In this document: in pieces, positions 30,613 to 41,884 of the stretch | Layout: every line of letters begins with the position of its first letter | How positions within the stretch are numbered: the stretch's first letter is position 1 | Assembly (NCBI GenBank): GCA_029449235.1 | Contig: JANATG010000015.1 | Location: 62,001-126,000 of the forward strand | Reading direction: 5' to 3' | Source: Linnemannia schmuckeri | Lineage: Eukaryota > Mortierellomycota > Mortierellomycetes > Mortierellales > Mortierellaceae | Length of the DNA: 64,000 bases | Translations under genes and position numbers: made by a program | Notes under the pieces: model-generated | Seen by the model: the letters and a program-made list of their open reading frames with translations, nothing else | Databases searched by the model: none | What the model was told of the DNA's origin: nothing

Positions 30613-31147
30613 ATACATTGTCGACGCGCTGCATACTACCAAAAAGCAATCGATTAATTATAAAACGACAAACATCCTTTTTTTTACATCCGCGTTTGTT
30701 AAGCGGTGTGGGTGTGTGCATCCAATGTTGTTTGTGTTTTGTACGTTTGTGTCTCTCTTTAGCCCGAAAGGCAACCAACGGGCTCACCTCAATTTGTGGT
30801 GAAAAGGAGAATAGCGTGAAATCCAGCCAGAAACGGTTCAACAGTCTCTCTTCTTCACTTCTCACGTTGCAGTCGTCAGTCCGGAGCAGGAGAGACAGAA
30901 AAAGTGCTCACCATCGACTGTGCATTTACTTCTTTGTCCCTTTCCCATCCTTATTTCACCCTTTCCCACCTCCCCACCACCCACACTCCACTCTGTCATT
31001 CTCACTCACCTCATCAACCACGTTTCATTCCTCCCCTTCTGCATTCAGTCCTCTGTACTCCAGTGGTGCCATTCTCCCCTCTTCCATTGTTCAAGACAAG
31101 GCACACATTTCACACTACCCCTCCTATACCCTTTCACTCTCCTGATA
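30613..31147. other. Intergenic between CAP and wall-protein genes
   Basis: 535 bp. The first part is the CAP 3' end. From about 30900 the sequence is C/T-rich and leads to the next start codon. The open frames that run through it are extensions without family features. Confidence 0.4.
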
Positions 31148-32078
31148 ATGGCCCGGTTCTCCTGCTGCAAAAGCAGCTCCAACAGCCTTCTCTTCTTCAC
31201 AGCCTTCCTCTTCTCTCTCCTCTCCTTCCTCCTCACCTCCCACACAACCTCCGCCGGCGGCTACACCTTCCAAAACCCCACCGCTGCAACCCGCTGGTCC
31301 ACAGGCCAACCAGGGCTCATTACCATCGTATCCACCGACGCCGCCAAGGCAGACACACCTTCCACATCCCGTCTCCTCACCATCACCCTCCGTGTCTCTT
31401 CTGGAGGAATCTTTGGAGGCAGTACTAATGTTGCGGTCATCAAGGATGGATTCCAGTTGTTAGTCCCCCCCGGGTCGACGACGGAAAGTGTGACACTTGC
31501 GATTTCGGATTGGATTGTTCCTGCTACTTTACCGGCCGGGAATAAGTATTTTGTTCATCTTGCGAGGACAAAAGATGGGTTCTTTGATTTCCCGGATAGT
31601 GTTGATTCTCCCACCTTCCAGATCGTTGCAGGTAAAAAAAAAAACCCTTGCGCAGGGAGACTTGGGGAGAAGAGAAGTGCTGGCAGTGTTGTTCTGTCTC
31701 AAAGTTGCGCTTGAATGGGGTTCAAAAATGCATCAACGAATATTAACCCTAAATAAACTGCTGTCATGTCACATATGTCCATTCCAACTCATAGCAAACG
31801 CGACAACCCCTACCCCCACACCGACAACGACCACTACCGCCCCCACACCAACACAGACCACAACCTGCAACGACATCAAAGAACAATGTGCAGCACAAAG
31901 CAAAGCCTTCCAACCCGCTTCAGGAACAACCCCTTGTTCTTGTGGAGCTGCGTTGATTGTCCCCAACATAATCGAGAGTACCAACAGTGCCCTCAGTAGC
32001 AAGAACACGTTCCAGAGCACCGGTGGTCCTACCGCCGCCTTGATTGTCTTACTCCTCGTTGTGTTGACCTTGTTCTAG
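31148..32078 (+). CDS. GPI-anchored Ser/Thr-rich protein, Kre9/Knh1-like domain
   Basis: Two exons, 31148-31631 and 31795-32078 (donor GTAAAA, acceptor CATAG), giving 255 residues. The start has a signal peptide with hydrophobic core LLFFTAFLFSLLSFLL. Next is a beta-sandwich-like domain of about 125 residues (ITLRVSSGGIF, WIVPATLPAGNKYFVHLARTKDG) typical of the Kre9/Knh1-like N-terminal family of secreted fungal proteins. A T/P-rich linker encoded by exon 2 follows, then a small four-Cys segment (CNDIKEQC, CSC). The tail ends in a hydrophobic stretch (ALIVLLLVVLTLF) with no charged residue after it, as in GPI signals. Predicted location is the plasma membrane or cell wall. The exact role is unknown; Kre9 relatives act in beta-1,6-glucan assembly. 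Confidence 0.82.
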
Positions 32079-32290
32079 GTCGTTTCTTTCTTTTGCTTAA
32101 AAAAAATAAGTAGTACTACTTTTTACCTTTACAAATAATACTTTTCAAACACTCCTTTTTACACCATCCTCGTCTCCTGAATCCATCTCGTCAATATAAG
32201 ACAGGGATGCATAAAGGAACAAGAAAGTGATAGACCTTCATTCATCTAACGGTGTTTATTTGATAGTAAAAAACGAAAAGAAAAGAAGAG

Positions 32291-34996
32291 TTATATGTTC
32301 CAGCCACGACTGAGGTATCCATCAGGTCGAGTCCGTCGACCAAGATGCTTGGCTTCAGGTCCCAAGTCAACCCAAGGCAATTTAATTCGCGCCTTCAGGA
32401 GCATCTTCCGAGCCACGGCATCAGTATCCTCTACGACCGAGCTGGACTCCGGCAGGTACTTATACCGGGCGGAACCGCCCGACTTTCTGTAGTGGTATCG
32501 GTGCATATCTGACGGTTCTGTGAAGTGATGGTGGCCATTGTTGGTTGGCAGCGTCAGACTCATGCCCATCACCTGCAGCTGGTCCATCTGTTGCGCAAGT
32601 CGGATCATCCCCTGCATCGTCACTCGCGGATTGTCCATGATCGAAAGCTCATACAGTCGATTGCCCCACGTTTCTTCTTCGTTATTGTCGTTGTCATCGT
32701 CAATGCCAGCGTGATCGGTTTCCGAGCTCTCCAGACCTCGGTTGTCGCCGCTTCTGATCGTCGTCTCTATCATCTTTTGAAGACTCTCGTCCGTAATCTC
32801 TGGCCATGGCCCTCGAATCATCACACGTCGCAGAGACGGTCCGGTAATGATAGGCAGGAGTGTCATGTCGCACCTCCTTGGATTGTCCTCCTCTCCATCG
32901 CTGTTGCCAGCACGGCGAGTCCAGCTGGGTCGGTAAAGTCGATTCCGTGCGACAGAAGTGTTCGTATACGTGATGATCGAGAAGGCGAGGTTCCGAAGGT
33001 TGGGCATATATCGCAGCGACTCCACATCAAACACGCTTGCAATGGGTCCTGTCAAGTCCAACTCCGTCAAACTAAGAACCTTCCATCGAATAAACAATGA
33101 CCCGGTTGCGATCGACGGTAGAAGGTTGTAAAAGTCTTCGTCGTCCACTCCTTGGTCCAAAGCACTGTCCATTTTCTGTTTTTGTTCATTTGATTCCCGT
33201 CCACTGCCCCTTTTGCCCTTTGATTCCGAGAGAGGTTTGCCAGCAAGCAACTCCTCAGCATGATCCAGCCATTCGCCACCGCCGGCCGCATACTCGATAT
33301 CAGATACGGCCTCAAGCACACGCAGCGTCGTGCGAAAGCTGTAGAGCGCGTCTCGGAGAATGTCAAAAACAACGTGGTCCGTAGGTCCATGTATACGTAG
33401 ATGAGAAAGTCGGACAAGAGGTCGTACTGCCTTCAATCTCTCGGGTCCAGATATGTTCATGCCTCGCAGCCAAGGATAGAGGTGAGGGTCTAATGTCGTT
33501 CTCTGATTTCCGGTGCTTGTCGAAGCCTTCGAGCGATCCAAGGCTCGCTTGTTGTCGTTCCAGTCCTGAACCGCCCATGAAAACATGTCACCTGAGCTTG
33601 AAAACACGTCTAAACTGTGCAGCTGTCGACATCGCGAGAGAAATTCTGGCCGGCTGAACGAGCGGTCGGTATGTGGGGTAGTCACGAATCCAATCCGTAG
33701 TGACCGCAATGACCGCACATCGAGCGCATCCAGTTGAGAAAGCTCCGTCCTGTTCCAGTACACCGAGTCGATGGATTCCAGCCCAGGACCGAGCGCCAGC
33801 ATAAACTGAAGCGGATCAAAGGATTGTCCTGCGAGGCGTGCATCATCCCACATACTTCTGCTTGTCGCGTATGTTACATGTCGAATCGCAGATTTCCGAC
33901 CGTGGACGCCCCTTCGCAAGCTCAAGATCTGTTGTCGCTCTTGATTGTCATCGTAGCGACTGTCGTCATCCTCTGGCCTCTGGGCTTGCGCAGCTGGGAA
34001 CATAGCGGCGTGATCCTTTAAAAAGTTGTACACCATCTCGAGTTCCTGAACTGACCAGACAGGATCGCGCAGCTTGATGGTCGAAAGGAGCTCAAACTGT
34101 TCCATATGTGCGTGAAGATAGGGGACGACAACACTTGGGCTTTGGATATGGATCGACTCGATTCTCTTGGGATTATGTAGGAGGATAGCCTGCTCGATCT
34201 CGCCTAGATACTTGTCGTACTCTCGGCGGCCAGCGCCGGGGTATATCTCTCTGAGGATAAATCCAATTGAGCGGTGGTCTTGATGTGTATAAAAATAAAA
34301 ATAATCCATAAGGAGGCCAGTTTTGTTATCGCTTTTCAAACGGTTATTGTTGTTGTTGCTGCTGCTGCCGCTGCCAGCGTGAAGGGTTTTGGGTGGCCAG
34401 TCGTCCTCAAAGAACATCAAATCAGTAGAGGGATCGAGCTCTTGATGCTGCTGTCCAGAATCGCCAGTGTCCTCGCTACTGGCAAAATAGCTGGTCGAGG
34501 TAAGAGTCATCGAAGCAGACCAATCGTCGGGCACCTCCAAGGAAGGTTTCCGCCTTGACCAGACCGAATCCTCGACTGGAGGGATAAGGGGCTCAATGTG
34601 CTCGAGTCCAACAAAATCGTCCAAGATAGAAGCCTTTTGTTCTGTGATTCGAGACGTGGGGGTCAAGGGTCTGATTTGCAAGTTTTGGAACAAAAGCCGC
34701 GACAGGAGCTTTGTGCGCTCGAGAAACCGGTTCCAGCCATGAGGAGAGCTGCTGACCTGAGGGCTGCCCGATGCCGAGTCGGCTATGGCGGCGAGACCGA
34801 AGGGGCTTTTGTAGAGGACACGAACGGTGAGCTGGAAGAACTGTCGCGAAACAAAGAGCAGGCGATGGAGCGAGGCGAGGTCGTGTTGAAGGAAAGCGAG
34901 GATGATCTCGAGACATTCAGGTGGTAATGGGGCGACTGTGGATGGAGGGCGACCAGGCGGAGGAAGGGGAGGGTCGCGGGTGTGTGTGATGTCCAT
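32291..34996 (-). CDS. F-box protein with leucine-rich C-terminal region
   Basis: Single-exon gene of 901 residues. I chose the ATG at 34996 (MDITHTRDPP) because the 47 residues of open frame upstream are hydrophobic and run into low-complexity DNA. The F-box lies near residues 25-70 (LPPECLEIILAFLQHDLASL, then RVLYKSPF), the form common in large families of Mortierella-type fungi. The rest has irregular Leu-rich segments (LRSLRIGFV, LSELDL-type, LRNLAFSI) consistent with leucine-rich repeats for substrate binding, plus Asp/Glu/Asn-rich insertions. By family it should be an SCF ubiquitin ligase adaptor; the target is unknown. It lies 277 bp downstream of the PHD gene on the same strand. Confidence 0.8.
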   Translation of the reverse strand: MDITHTRDPPLPPPGRPPSTVAPLPPECLEIILAFLQHDLASLHRLLFVSRQFFQLTVRVLYKSPFGLAAIADSASGSPQVSSSPHGWNRFLERTKLLSRLLFQNLQIRPLTPTSRITEQKASILDDFVGLEHIEPLIPPVEDSVWSRRKPSLEVPDDWSASMTLTSTSYFASSEDTGDSGQQHQELDPSTDLMFFEDDWPPKTLHAGSGSSSNNNNNRLKSDNKTGLLMDYFYFYTHQDHRSIGFILREIYPGAGRREYDKYLGEIEQAILLHNPKRIESIHIQSPSVVVPYLHAHMEQFELLSTIKLRDPVWSVQELEMVYNFLKDHAAMFPAAQAQRPEDDDSRYDDNQERQQILSLRRGVHGRKSAIRHVTYATSRSMWDDARLAGQSFDPLQFMLALGPGLESIDSVYWNRTELSQLDALDVRSLRSLRIGFVTTPHTDRSFSRPEFLSRCRQLHSLDVFSSSGDMFSWAVQDWNDNKRALDRSKASTSTGNQRTTLDPHLYPWLRGMNISGPERLKAVRPLVRLSHLRIHGPTDHVVFDILRDALYSFRTTLRVLEAVSDIEYAAGGGEWLDHAEELLAGKPLSESKGKRGSGRESNEQKQKMDSALDQGVDDEDFYNLLPSIATGSLFIRWKVLSLTELDLTGPIASVFDVESLRYMPNLRNLAFSIITYTNTSVARNRLYRPSWTRRAGNSDGEEDNPRRCDMTLLPIITGPSLRRVMIRGPWPEITDESLQKMIETTIRSGDNRGLESSETDHAGIDDDNDNNEEETWGNRLYELSIMDNPRVTMQGMIRLAQQMDQLQVMGMSLTLPTNNGHHHFTEPSDMHRYHYRKSGGSARYKYLPESSSVVEDTDAVARKMLLKARIKLPWVDLGPEAKHLGRRTRPDGYLSRGWNI

Positions 34997-35273
34997 GGTG
35001 ATGATGGGTGCGAATGTGCGAAGTGGAGGGCAGGAAAAGAGACCACGAAGGTGTGGTAACAGAACGAAAAGGAAAAAAAGAGCAAACGAACGAACGGGCC
35101 TGGAGTTGGTTTTGTGATGTGCGAAGAGCCAATGCAATTAGTCGCACAAACGAACGCTTTTTTTTTTTTTTGATTTTTTCTTTTGATTTTTCTTGAAGAG
35201 AGTATGGCCATTCAGACAAGATAAATCGGTAATGGTTGGTGATGAATACGATATGATATTGGTATCAAAGCGG

Positions 35274-38137
35274 TCAGTTGGACATCTCCTTCATCACACG
35301 GTCGACAATCATGTCCCGTCGCTTGACATCTAGCGCTGGTCTGCCTTCACCTCCTGATAACAAAGCCGACGACGACGATCCACCACTTTCCGTTCCAACA
35401 ACAGTGTCGCGAAGCGTCTGCACATAGTCATCCAGTCTCTCAGCGCTCCATTCAACATTCGCCTCTCCTTGTGAGCCTTGCCGGCCCTCGAGTCCTGGAA
35501 GTCCAACAGAGACCTGCAAAAACCCGAAAATGTCCCGCAGATTCTCCCTTAGCGACAGGTTGCGCATCTTGTCCTGCGCGTGCGTGTGCTGCAGCACATC
35601 AAACTTGTACTGCAAGTCTTGTCCTGGCGGGCCAGCTGTGTGGGGGTTGGCTTGGATCAAAGCAGCTGCAGAAGAGGTCAACGGCATAGGTGTATGCGTA
35701 GACGTTGGTGTTCCTGAGGGCGGTGTCCTATTGTTATTGCTGGCCGCAAGTTTTTGTTGAAGATGCTGCTGCTGTTGTGTCATGCCTAGTTGTAGCAATG
35801 ACCATAGTATGAAAAATAAAGTAGGTCAGCAAAAAAGTTTTTTTGAGGCATTGAACATTTGCTTTTTTCTGCCACCATTTTGATGTAGTTTACCTTGAAT
35901 AGTATTTTCGAGCGACGCGACCTTGTTTTGCAATGATTGGATGATCGCCTGGAGCTCTCGAGTGTCTTCAGTCCTGGGCGAGGAGTGTTGTCTCTCGTGC
36001 ATCCGCGCTTGCAGTGGTGATCCTGCATTGGAGTAGTTTGGGAAAACGGGGCTGGATGTTCCTGAGACCAATGGAGAGTTGTTCGTCTTGAAGGCGGAGG
36101 GGTCAATAGCCTAGATACGCAACAGCGAAAAAAAAGCTATCGTTATGGTTTCCGCCTATTGTTGTCATCCATTACTGCTGAAAAAAAAATGCGCGTTAAC
36201 AACGTTCTTTGCAAAAAGAACTTACTGGATCGAGATCAAATCCCAAACCCTTCACGTTTCTGCCATTGCTCTGACCGGGTCCGTTGTTCGATGTGGCGGT
36301 GTTGGTGGGTGAGTACGCTGTCGCATCAAAGGCGGGAGGGTTGTTGTTGTTATTGTTATTGTTGTTGTTGCCGTTCCTGTTAATACCTGGCAACTTTTGC
36401 TTGGGCTCTGCTCCGGAAGGGCTGCCAAGGACTGCCGTTGTGACGCCAATACCGCCCAGTGTCCGGATGGGCATCGCACTGAGATTGGTGACGTTGGCAA
36501 AGACACCGGAGCCTGTTCCTTGCTTCTTCTTGTTCTTGTCTAATGTTTGGAGGAGTCGACGCCGTTGAGATTCCGCAGCTGACTCCTTGGTATTTGTCTT
36601 GGCACTCTTGCTCACTTTCTTTTGGGTCGTTACTCCTCCAAGAGAACTACCTAGGACAGCTTCCGTGTCGTCGACGTCAATCTCTTCTGATCCCGAGCTA
36701 ATGTTCCTCCTGCGCCGCCCATTTGAATCCAGAGACCGCTTGTTCTTGGTATGACCCTTTGATTCACGACTAGATGCAGCGCTCGACTGCGTACTTGACT
36801 TACTCTTCAAGATATCGTCATCTGATTCTTCCTCCATGACCACGTCCTCGTCGTCATCCTCCTCCTCCTCGTCCTCCTCTTCGTCATTCTCGGTCTCTGA
36901 GGAGGACTCTCCGTAGTACTTGGTACGCTTTGATCGACCGGAGCCGCCACCACCAACAGAGGATGATCTTCTGCGTTGTGCTGACTGGCTTTTCATGATT
37001 TTGTTCAGGATGCCGGTATCCCGATGTACATCGCAGTAGATCTGGGCATGCTTGCCCTTGGTCATGAGGTCGTGTTCTTGTGCGCATGTCACATGCATGG
37101 CCCTGGTGCAGCTGTCGGCACCACAGGGTGAGCAGACTCCGGTATCGGTCTTGCAGAGACAGCAGATTTGCTTGCTGACGAGCGAGGTATCGAATTCAAT
37201 AGGATCCACGGCTTCGTCTAGATGTGGGTGGAAGCGTGCACATGCTGGGTGGATGTATTGGTTGGGTATTGTTGTGCGCTTGAAAGCCCCTGAAGTCTGA
37301 GGACAGCAACAGCATGGCTATTGGCGAATGGAGAAACAACGGCAAGGTGAGTACGAGAATTACAAGGGTGGCGATGGATAAATTGGATTTTAGTATATGT
37401 AATATTCTTAAGGAAAAAGCCTTGCTTTTACGTACCGTATTCATGACGGGTATCCGGTCCTCGCATCGCTGGCAGTACCAGTTGCCTGAGGGCACCACAT
37501 CAACCCCGTAGCACTCTTGGTGGACAGGGATGTCACAGCCTGATGGTTAAAATACAAGAAGACGAGAGTGCGTGTGCGTGTGTTGGTTGGAGGATGGTCC
37601 CACAAAACGAGGGGTAAAAGAGTATGGGTTGTGTCAGTGTCTGTCTGGGCCTTTTTTTCTTGCTTCGACTACGGAGTTGAAGATGATCACAGCCCTTGTC
37701 CTCTTCAATCTTTTTTTTCCTTTTCTTTTTATATTTTTATTTTTTCCCCCTTCTTTCGCTTCTTAGAACAATAGTCGGAGAATGCAGTAGTGGCGTGGCA
37801 GACGATCAATAGTTGATTGACACAGCATAGAAAGAAAAAAACTCACCTGGGCCATCACAGAAGAGGATGGGATTCTTTTTAAAAGACACTCCGGATCCAC
37901 AGACAAGACAGTCAGTCTATCACATATGTCAAAGGAAAAAGAAGCAGGAGGAGTGGCGGGGGTGTCAGTCAAAATAAGTCCGATTCTCCCTAGCATTGGC
38001 CAAAACAAATATACAATATCGTGACCGACAAAAAAAAAGGGATTCACTTTTGTGATCACTCTCATTCAATGAACAAAAATGAAAAGTGCATTCACCTTTT
38101 CCGGAACCGAGGGCGGGGTTGATTCCTTGCTTGACAT
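35274..38137 (-). CDS. PHD-zinc knuckle-ePHD chromatin protein (AF10/BRPF/Nto1 type)
   Basis: Six exons on the minus strand: 38137-38096, 37916-37847, 37539-37436, 37317-36226, 36110-35894 and 35785-35274. All phases agree, giving about 678 residues. The first PHD finger is built across three exons: DCLVCGSG, ILFCDGPGCDIPVHQECYG, WYCQRCED. A zinc knuckle follows (CCPQTSGAFKRT, YIHPACARFHP) and then the extended PHD (ICCLCKTDTGVCSPCG, AMHVTCAQEHDL, YCDVH). This PHD-knuckle-ePHD unit reads histone H3 tails in AF10/AF17, BRPF, JADE and yeast Nto1. Next are acidic and basic disordered tracts and a coiled coil (LQAIIQSLQNKVASLENTIQ), then a Gln-rich stretch, an order reminiscent of AF10. Nuclear location and a role in a histone-modifying complex (NuA3- or Dot1-type) are inferred. 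The start MSSKESTPPS is the only ATG upstream of the finger. Confidence 0.87.
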
Positions 38138-38603
38138 TGGGTATGGTATATATGGCTATCAATGAAGAAAGAAGAGGGGCGTCAGCGTATTAATAGAGGA
38201 GTAGCATGGATGTGCGCATGGTCCGAATTGGATTGACGAAACCAAATGTTATAGCATTGAAAATGCCTTTTAGTACTTAAGTACCTGAGTTTGCTATGTT
38301 CTTTTTGCTTGCTACTGTTCTTTTTGTTAAAGAGAGTGATGAATTTGATATGAGAGAACAAGAAGAAGAAAGGAGAAGGGCTGAATGATATTGATGCAGA
38401 TCCTACTTGAGCAGTTGGGTCTGAATCGAAAAAGAAAAGAAAAACGAAAACCTTCTCGGGAACACCACAGACTTTTTTTTAAAGGTACTGGTCGCCCTTA
38501 AGCGACACCTGCTTCAGTTGTCTCCCACGTTTTTTATGATTCATCCTACGGCTTGCCACTTTTCATCTTCACTTTCCGTTTTATCTCCATAATATCTATC
38601 TTT
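38138..38603. promoter_or_regulatory. Divergent promoter region between PHD and LYC1-like genes
   Basis: 466 bp shared by two divergent genes. It is A-rich on the PHD side and T-rich close to 38604. No palindrome or TATA stood out. Confidence 0.4.
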
Positions 38604-40040
38604 ATGACTGCTGTAGCCTCATTCGCCCACGAGGACATTCGCCTCATTCGTGCACACTCGCCCGACATCATCCAGCAGACATGGACCAACAACCGCGTGG
38701 AATGGGGACCCTCCCTCGACGAGGAGACCTACTACGCCCGCGAGAGGATTTTGGCCAGTCAGGAGTTCACTCGTGACAACAAACTCCAGGTCTGGATCCT
38801 TGTTCCCAAGACCTTTGATTCGACCAAGCCTCAGCTCGATCTGATCTTGTCCGCAGTTGAGACATTTGAGCGTTCTGGAATCCTCGCCTCGAAGGACCAA
38901 GGGTTGAAGGATGTGCTCTCGATTAGCGTGGCCTCGGTCTTTACTCCTGCACACTACCGAGGACGTGGTTATGCTTCCCTGATGATGAAGTAATGTTTGT
39001 TTTTTTATTCTCGTGAATGTCGTGCGCTGCTGATAATGGTCCTTGTGCTGTGTTCTTTTGTTTTGTGTTTCTTTTTGACCGTTAATTGACCGCTCATGCA
39101 GATTTCAATTGAATTTTGAATACTCCCTTTGCATTTTTTTTCTAGGCTTCTTTGGAGGGAGATTAGCAACATGAAGGGCGTGTCATTCTCGTTCCTCTAC
39201 TCGGATGTAGGACCAACCTTCTACGGTCGTCTGGGTTGGACTCCCAAGCGCTCCGAAGAAATAATCATCCCCACAGCACATACCATCCAGAATTCGAGCT
39301 CGGCTGCAGCTACGGATGGTGACACATCGGGCGAGCACAACTCGATGACTGTGGAAAAGGTGACAGATTCTAATTTGTCGGAGCTCATTGCGGCGGATGC
39401 CGAGCAGGTGCGCACACTGCTGAAGGCGCAGATCGAGACTGCTTCCCCGTCCAAGATGTTTGCTGTCGTCACTCCAGAGCCGACTTGTGTGCTCTGGTTG
39501 CATGCCCGCGCTCGGTTTGCAGCTCAACATATCCTCAAGTTGGAGCAGTACCAGATCACGGAGTGGGGTGCCAAGCAAGGGAAGAGCTTTGTCCTTTGGT
39601 TCCACGACCTATTTAAGGACCAGTTATTTATTATCCGCTGGTACTTGGACCCCATTGAGGGGGATGAGACCGCTCGTGCGCTGATCGAGGCTGCGCAGAC
39701 GGAGGCCCGGAAGTGGAAGCTTTCGAAGGTTGTAATGTGGAACCCTGATCAGTCCCTGGTAGATCTATTGCAACTGGAGATCAAGTATCGAGATAGTGCT
39801 ATCCCTAGTCTGGGGCTCGTTAACTCTACTCTTGAACCTGACAATGTCGAGTGGGTCCATAATGAGAAATATTCCTGGTAAGTTTCCCCCCTCCCCCCTT
39901 GTTTTTTTGTTTTGCTCGTAATGTCTTTTCTTTTTTGAGTTGAGGAAGAACACGAAGGTTAACGAAAATGACCTGCCTTGTTCTGTTAACTTACTATTGT
40001 CATTTTCTGTCCTTTCCTCCTATAATATAATAGGTGCTGA
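38604..40040 (+). CDS. LYC1: LYC1-like N-acetyltransferase (GNAT fold)
   Basis: Exons 38604-38989, 39146-39877 and a 7-base last exon 40034-40040, giving about 374 residues. LYC1 of Yarrowia acetylates lysine in lysine catabolism. Visible is the acetyl-CoA-binding motif A, ISVASVFTPAHYRGRGYASLMMKLL, spanning the first intron (only RGRGYA is the core). Then VSFSFLYSDVGPTFYGRLGW is seen, and a C-terminal domain with LWLHARARFAAQ and WGAKQGKSFVLWFHD as in the LYC1 family. The last intron splits the Trp codon next to the stop: spliced, the protein ends YSWC; unspliced, it ends YSW at TAA 39879-39881. The in-frame Met at 38553 adds a hydrophobic leader and is less likely. Substrate is assigned only by family. 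Confidence 0.82.
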
Positions 40041-40899
40041 ACAAGAATGCTACCTTCGAGCCTGGCCCTTTTTAGTATAGATAATAAACAAACACATCCA
40101 ATCGTGGATGTGCCCTTGACAACCGAATTTGCACTGTTCCAATTTGTTTGTTTGCTTATGAGCGTGACCAATAAAGACGGCCTCCATTTTCTGTCTGTTC
40201 AATTGCATTTTTCAGTGCCCCTTGTTTTTCCCACGTCGTATCATCTGGCTGTTCCTCGTCTCACTTTTGTGTGCCTTGCTCACAAAAAACAAAAGCAGGC
40301 GTGATGAGTGAACGCATGATACGGAGCTTAAGAGAGTTCAAGTGGCATCCCTCTCTCCCGCAGCAAAATAGAAAAGCGCGTCCCTCCGCCCGCAGTCGAA
40401 CAAAATACAATCCGAGGATGTCGAGTGAACGTCGTTGTCAACGCATCCATGTCATATCAGCAGAAAGTCCACTGACATCATTGTTCCCAGACTTGAGTTG
40501 ATGGGCATCCGAGAATGGGAGTTCCCCGAGAGAGGGAGGTGTCCCAAAGCCTTCTAGAAGTATCAGGTGACTGGAGTCCAGATTACATCATTGGTGGATT
40601 TCTGTCTCTGTCTGTATGACCCACTTTGAAGGTCTCAAATGGGCTGGACTGGATTAGATTAGTGGTGAGCATTGTTAGAAAAAAGAAGTGACGACGCGTA
40701 TTGAGGGAGTAGTGATGCAATGCGCACGAAACTCCTTTTTTCGTCGATATAAAAAGGGCCTTGATCGATCTTCGTTTTTCTACTCTTCATCCTTACAACC
40801 AATAACAACAACAACCTTCCCCAACTCATTCACATCATCACCTACAACAACAACAACAGCACAACCAACCCCCACCCACAAGTAACACTTATATACACA
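40041..40899. other. Intergenic region with LYC1 3' end and promoter of the next gene
   Basis: 859 bp. AATAAA at 40170-40175 is a plausible poly(A) signal for the upstream gene. Nothing coding is convincing. From 40748 it carries a core promoter and a CAA-rich leader. Confidence 0.5.
40748..40756 (+). promoter_or_regulatory. TATA box of the small-protein gene
   Basis: TATAAAAAG about 150 bp upstream of the ATG at 40900. It is followed by a C/T-rich start region and a leader rich in CAACAA with few G. This is the clearest core promoter in the window and suggests strong or inducible expression. Confidence 0.7.
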
Positions 40900-41406
40900 A
40901 TGGATTCCTCAACCGAGAACAAGGCTAACCGCGCTCCCGCTGCCAAGGTCGGAGGTATGCGTGTCGGAGCCCCAGATCATCCTGTCCCCGTCGTCCGCAA
41001 GTAAGGCTCTTTTTCCTTCTCTTGTTCCTGTCCTTCGCTAACTCCCTTCTTGCTATCAGTACCTTTATGCTTCAATTGCCGATACGTCTTGCCAAATAAA
41101 CCATAATAACTGACCTTCCTTCTCTCTCTTCTTTCACTTATTGCCCTTCTCAAACAAAAAAGGGAACATGAACGCAAGCCCGCCAACACCGAGGAGAACA
41201 ACGAGGACGAGCGCGAGCTCGAAAAGGCCAACCAGTTCGAGTACGAGAAGCAGACCCGTCTGGCTGCTGCTGAGCGTCTTGCCAGGATGCAGGAGAACCA
41301 GCCCAAGAACGAGATCAACAACACTTTCCGCCAGAAGGAGAACATCCACGTTGGTCAGCCTATCCTCCACAATCACTCCAAGTCTGGTGCCGCCGCCCAG
41401 CACTAA
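40900..41406 (+). CDS. Small charged protein of unknown function, 114 residues
   Basis: Two exons, 40900-41000 and 41163-41406 (donor GTAAGG, acceptor AAAAAG), giving MDSSTENKANRAPA to HSKSGAAAQH. The protein has no Cys or Trp and is rich in E, K, N, R and A. It has a predicted helix around ERELEKANQFEYEKQTRLAA. It is probably disordered or helical and soluble; no signal or membrane segment is seen. Codons look strongly biased to C-ending forms, which with the TATA box and CAA-rich leader suggests high expression. AATAAA follows at 41696-41701. I do not recognise the family. Confidence 0.75.
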
Positions 41407-41884
41407 ACGGTTACTATTCCCTTTATGACCCCCTACGACTCTTCTTAATCTGTGGGGAATAACCAAGTCAACGGACGAGCCGCCACCTGTACTTTTTTGT
41501 TCCAACAACACACCGCACACAACACGCACCAAAGAAAAAAAAGAAAAAAAGAAAGGAGGCGGTTGCAGGAGAGATAGATTGATGGAGTGAGGGGACAGAC
41601 CCTTCCTCTTGTTTCCTTTTTCTCTTTTGCCGCATGAATTTGCGCTCACCGTCCATTCTGTTTCTCCACACGACCAACTTTGTACATACTCCCGAAATAA
41701 AAAAACGTGACTTTATCGCAACGATTTTTTATCCGCATTGCAATTAGAGAATGAGAATGAGCTTTTGAGTGAAAAATTCAGAAAGCCACCTTTCTTTTTG
41801 TCTTTGACATGCTGTTCTAATCAACCTTTGGTTGTTTTAATTACTTCTCACACTCTCGTCTCCAATACACAAGAAGCAGGAGCC
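41407..41884. other. Intergenic, 3' region of the small gene and CWC27 upstream region
   Basis: 478 bp with AATAAA at 41696-41701. A reverse-strand open frame covers part of this area but is the shadow of the small-protein exon plus pyrimidine-rich flanks. Confidence 0.4.
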
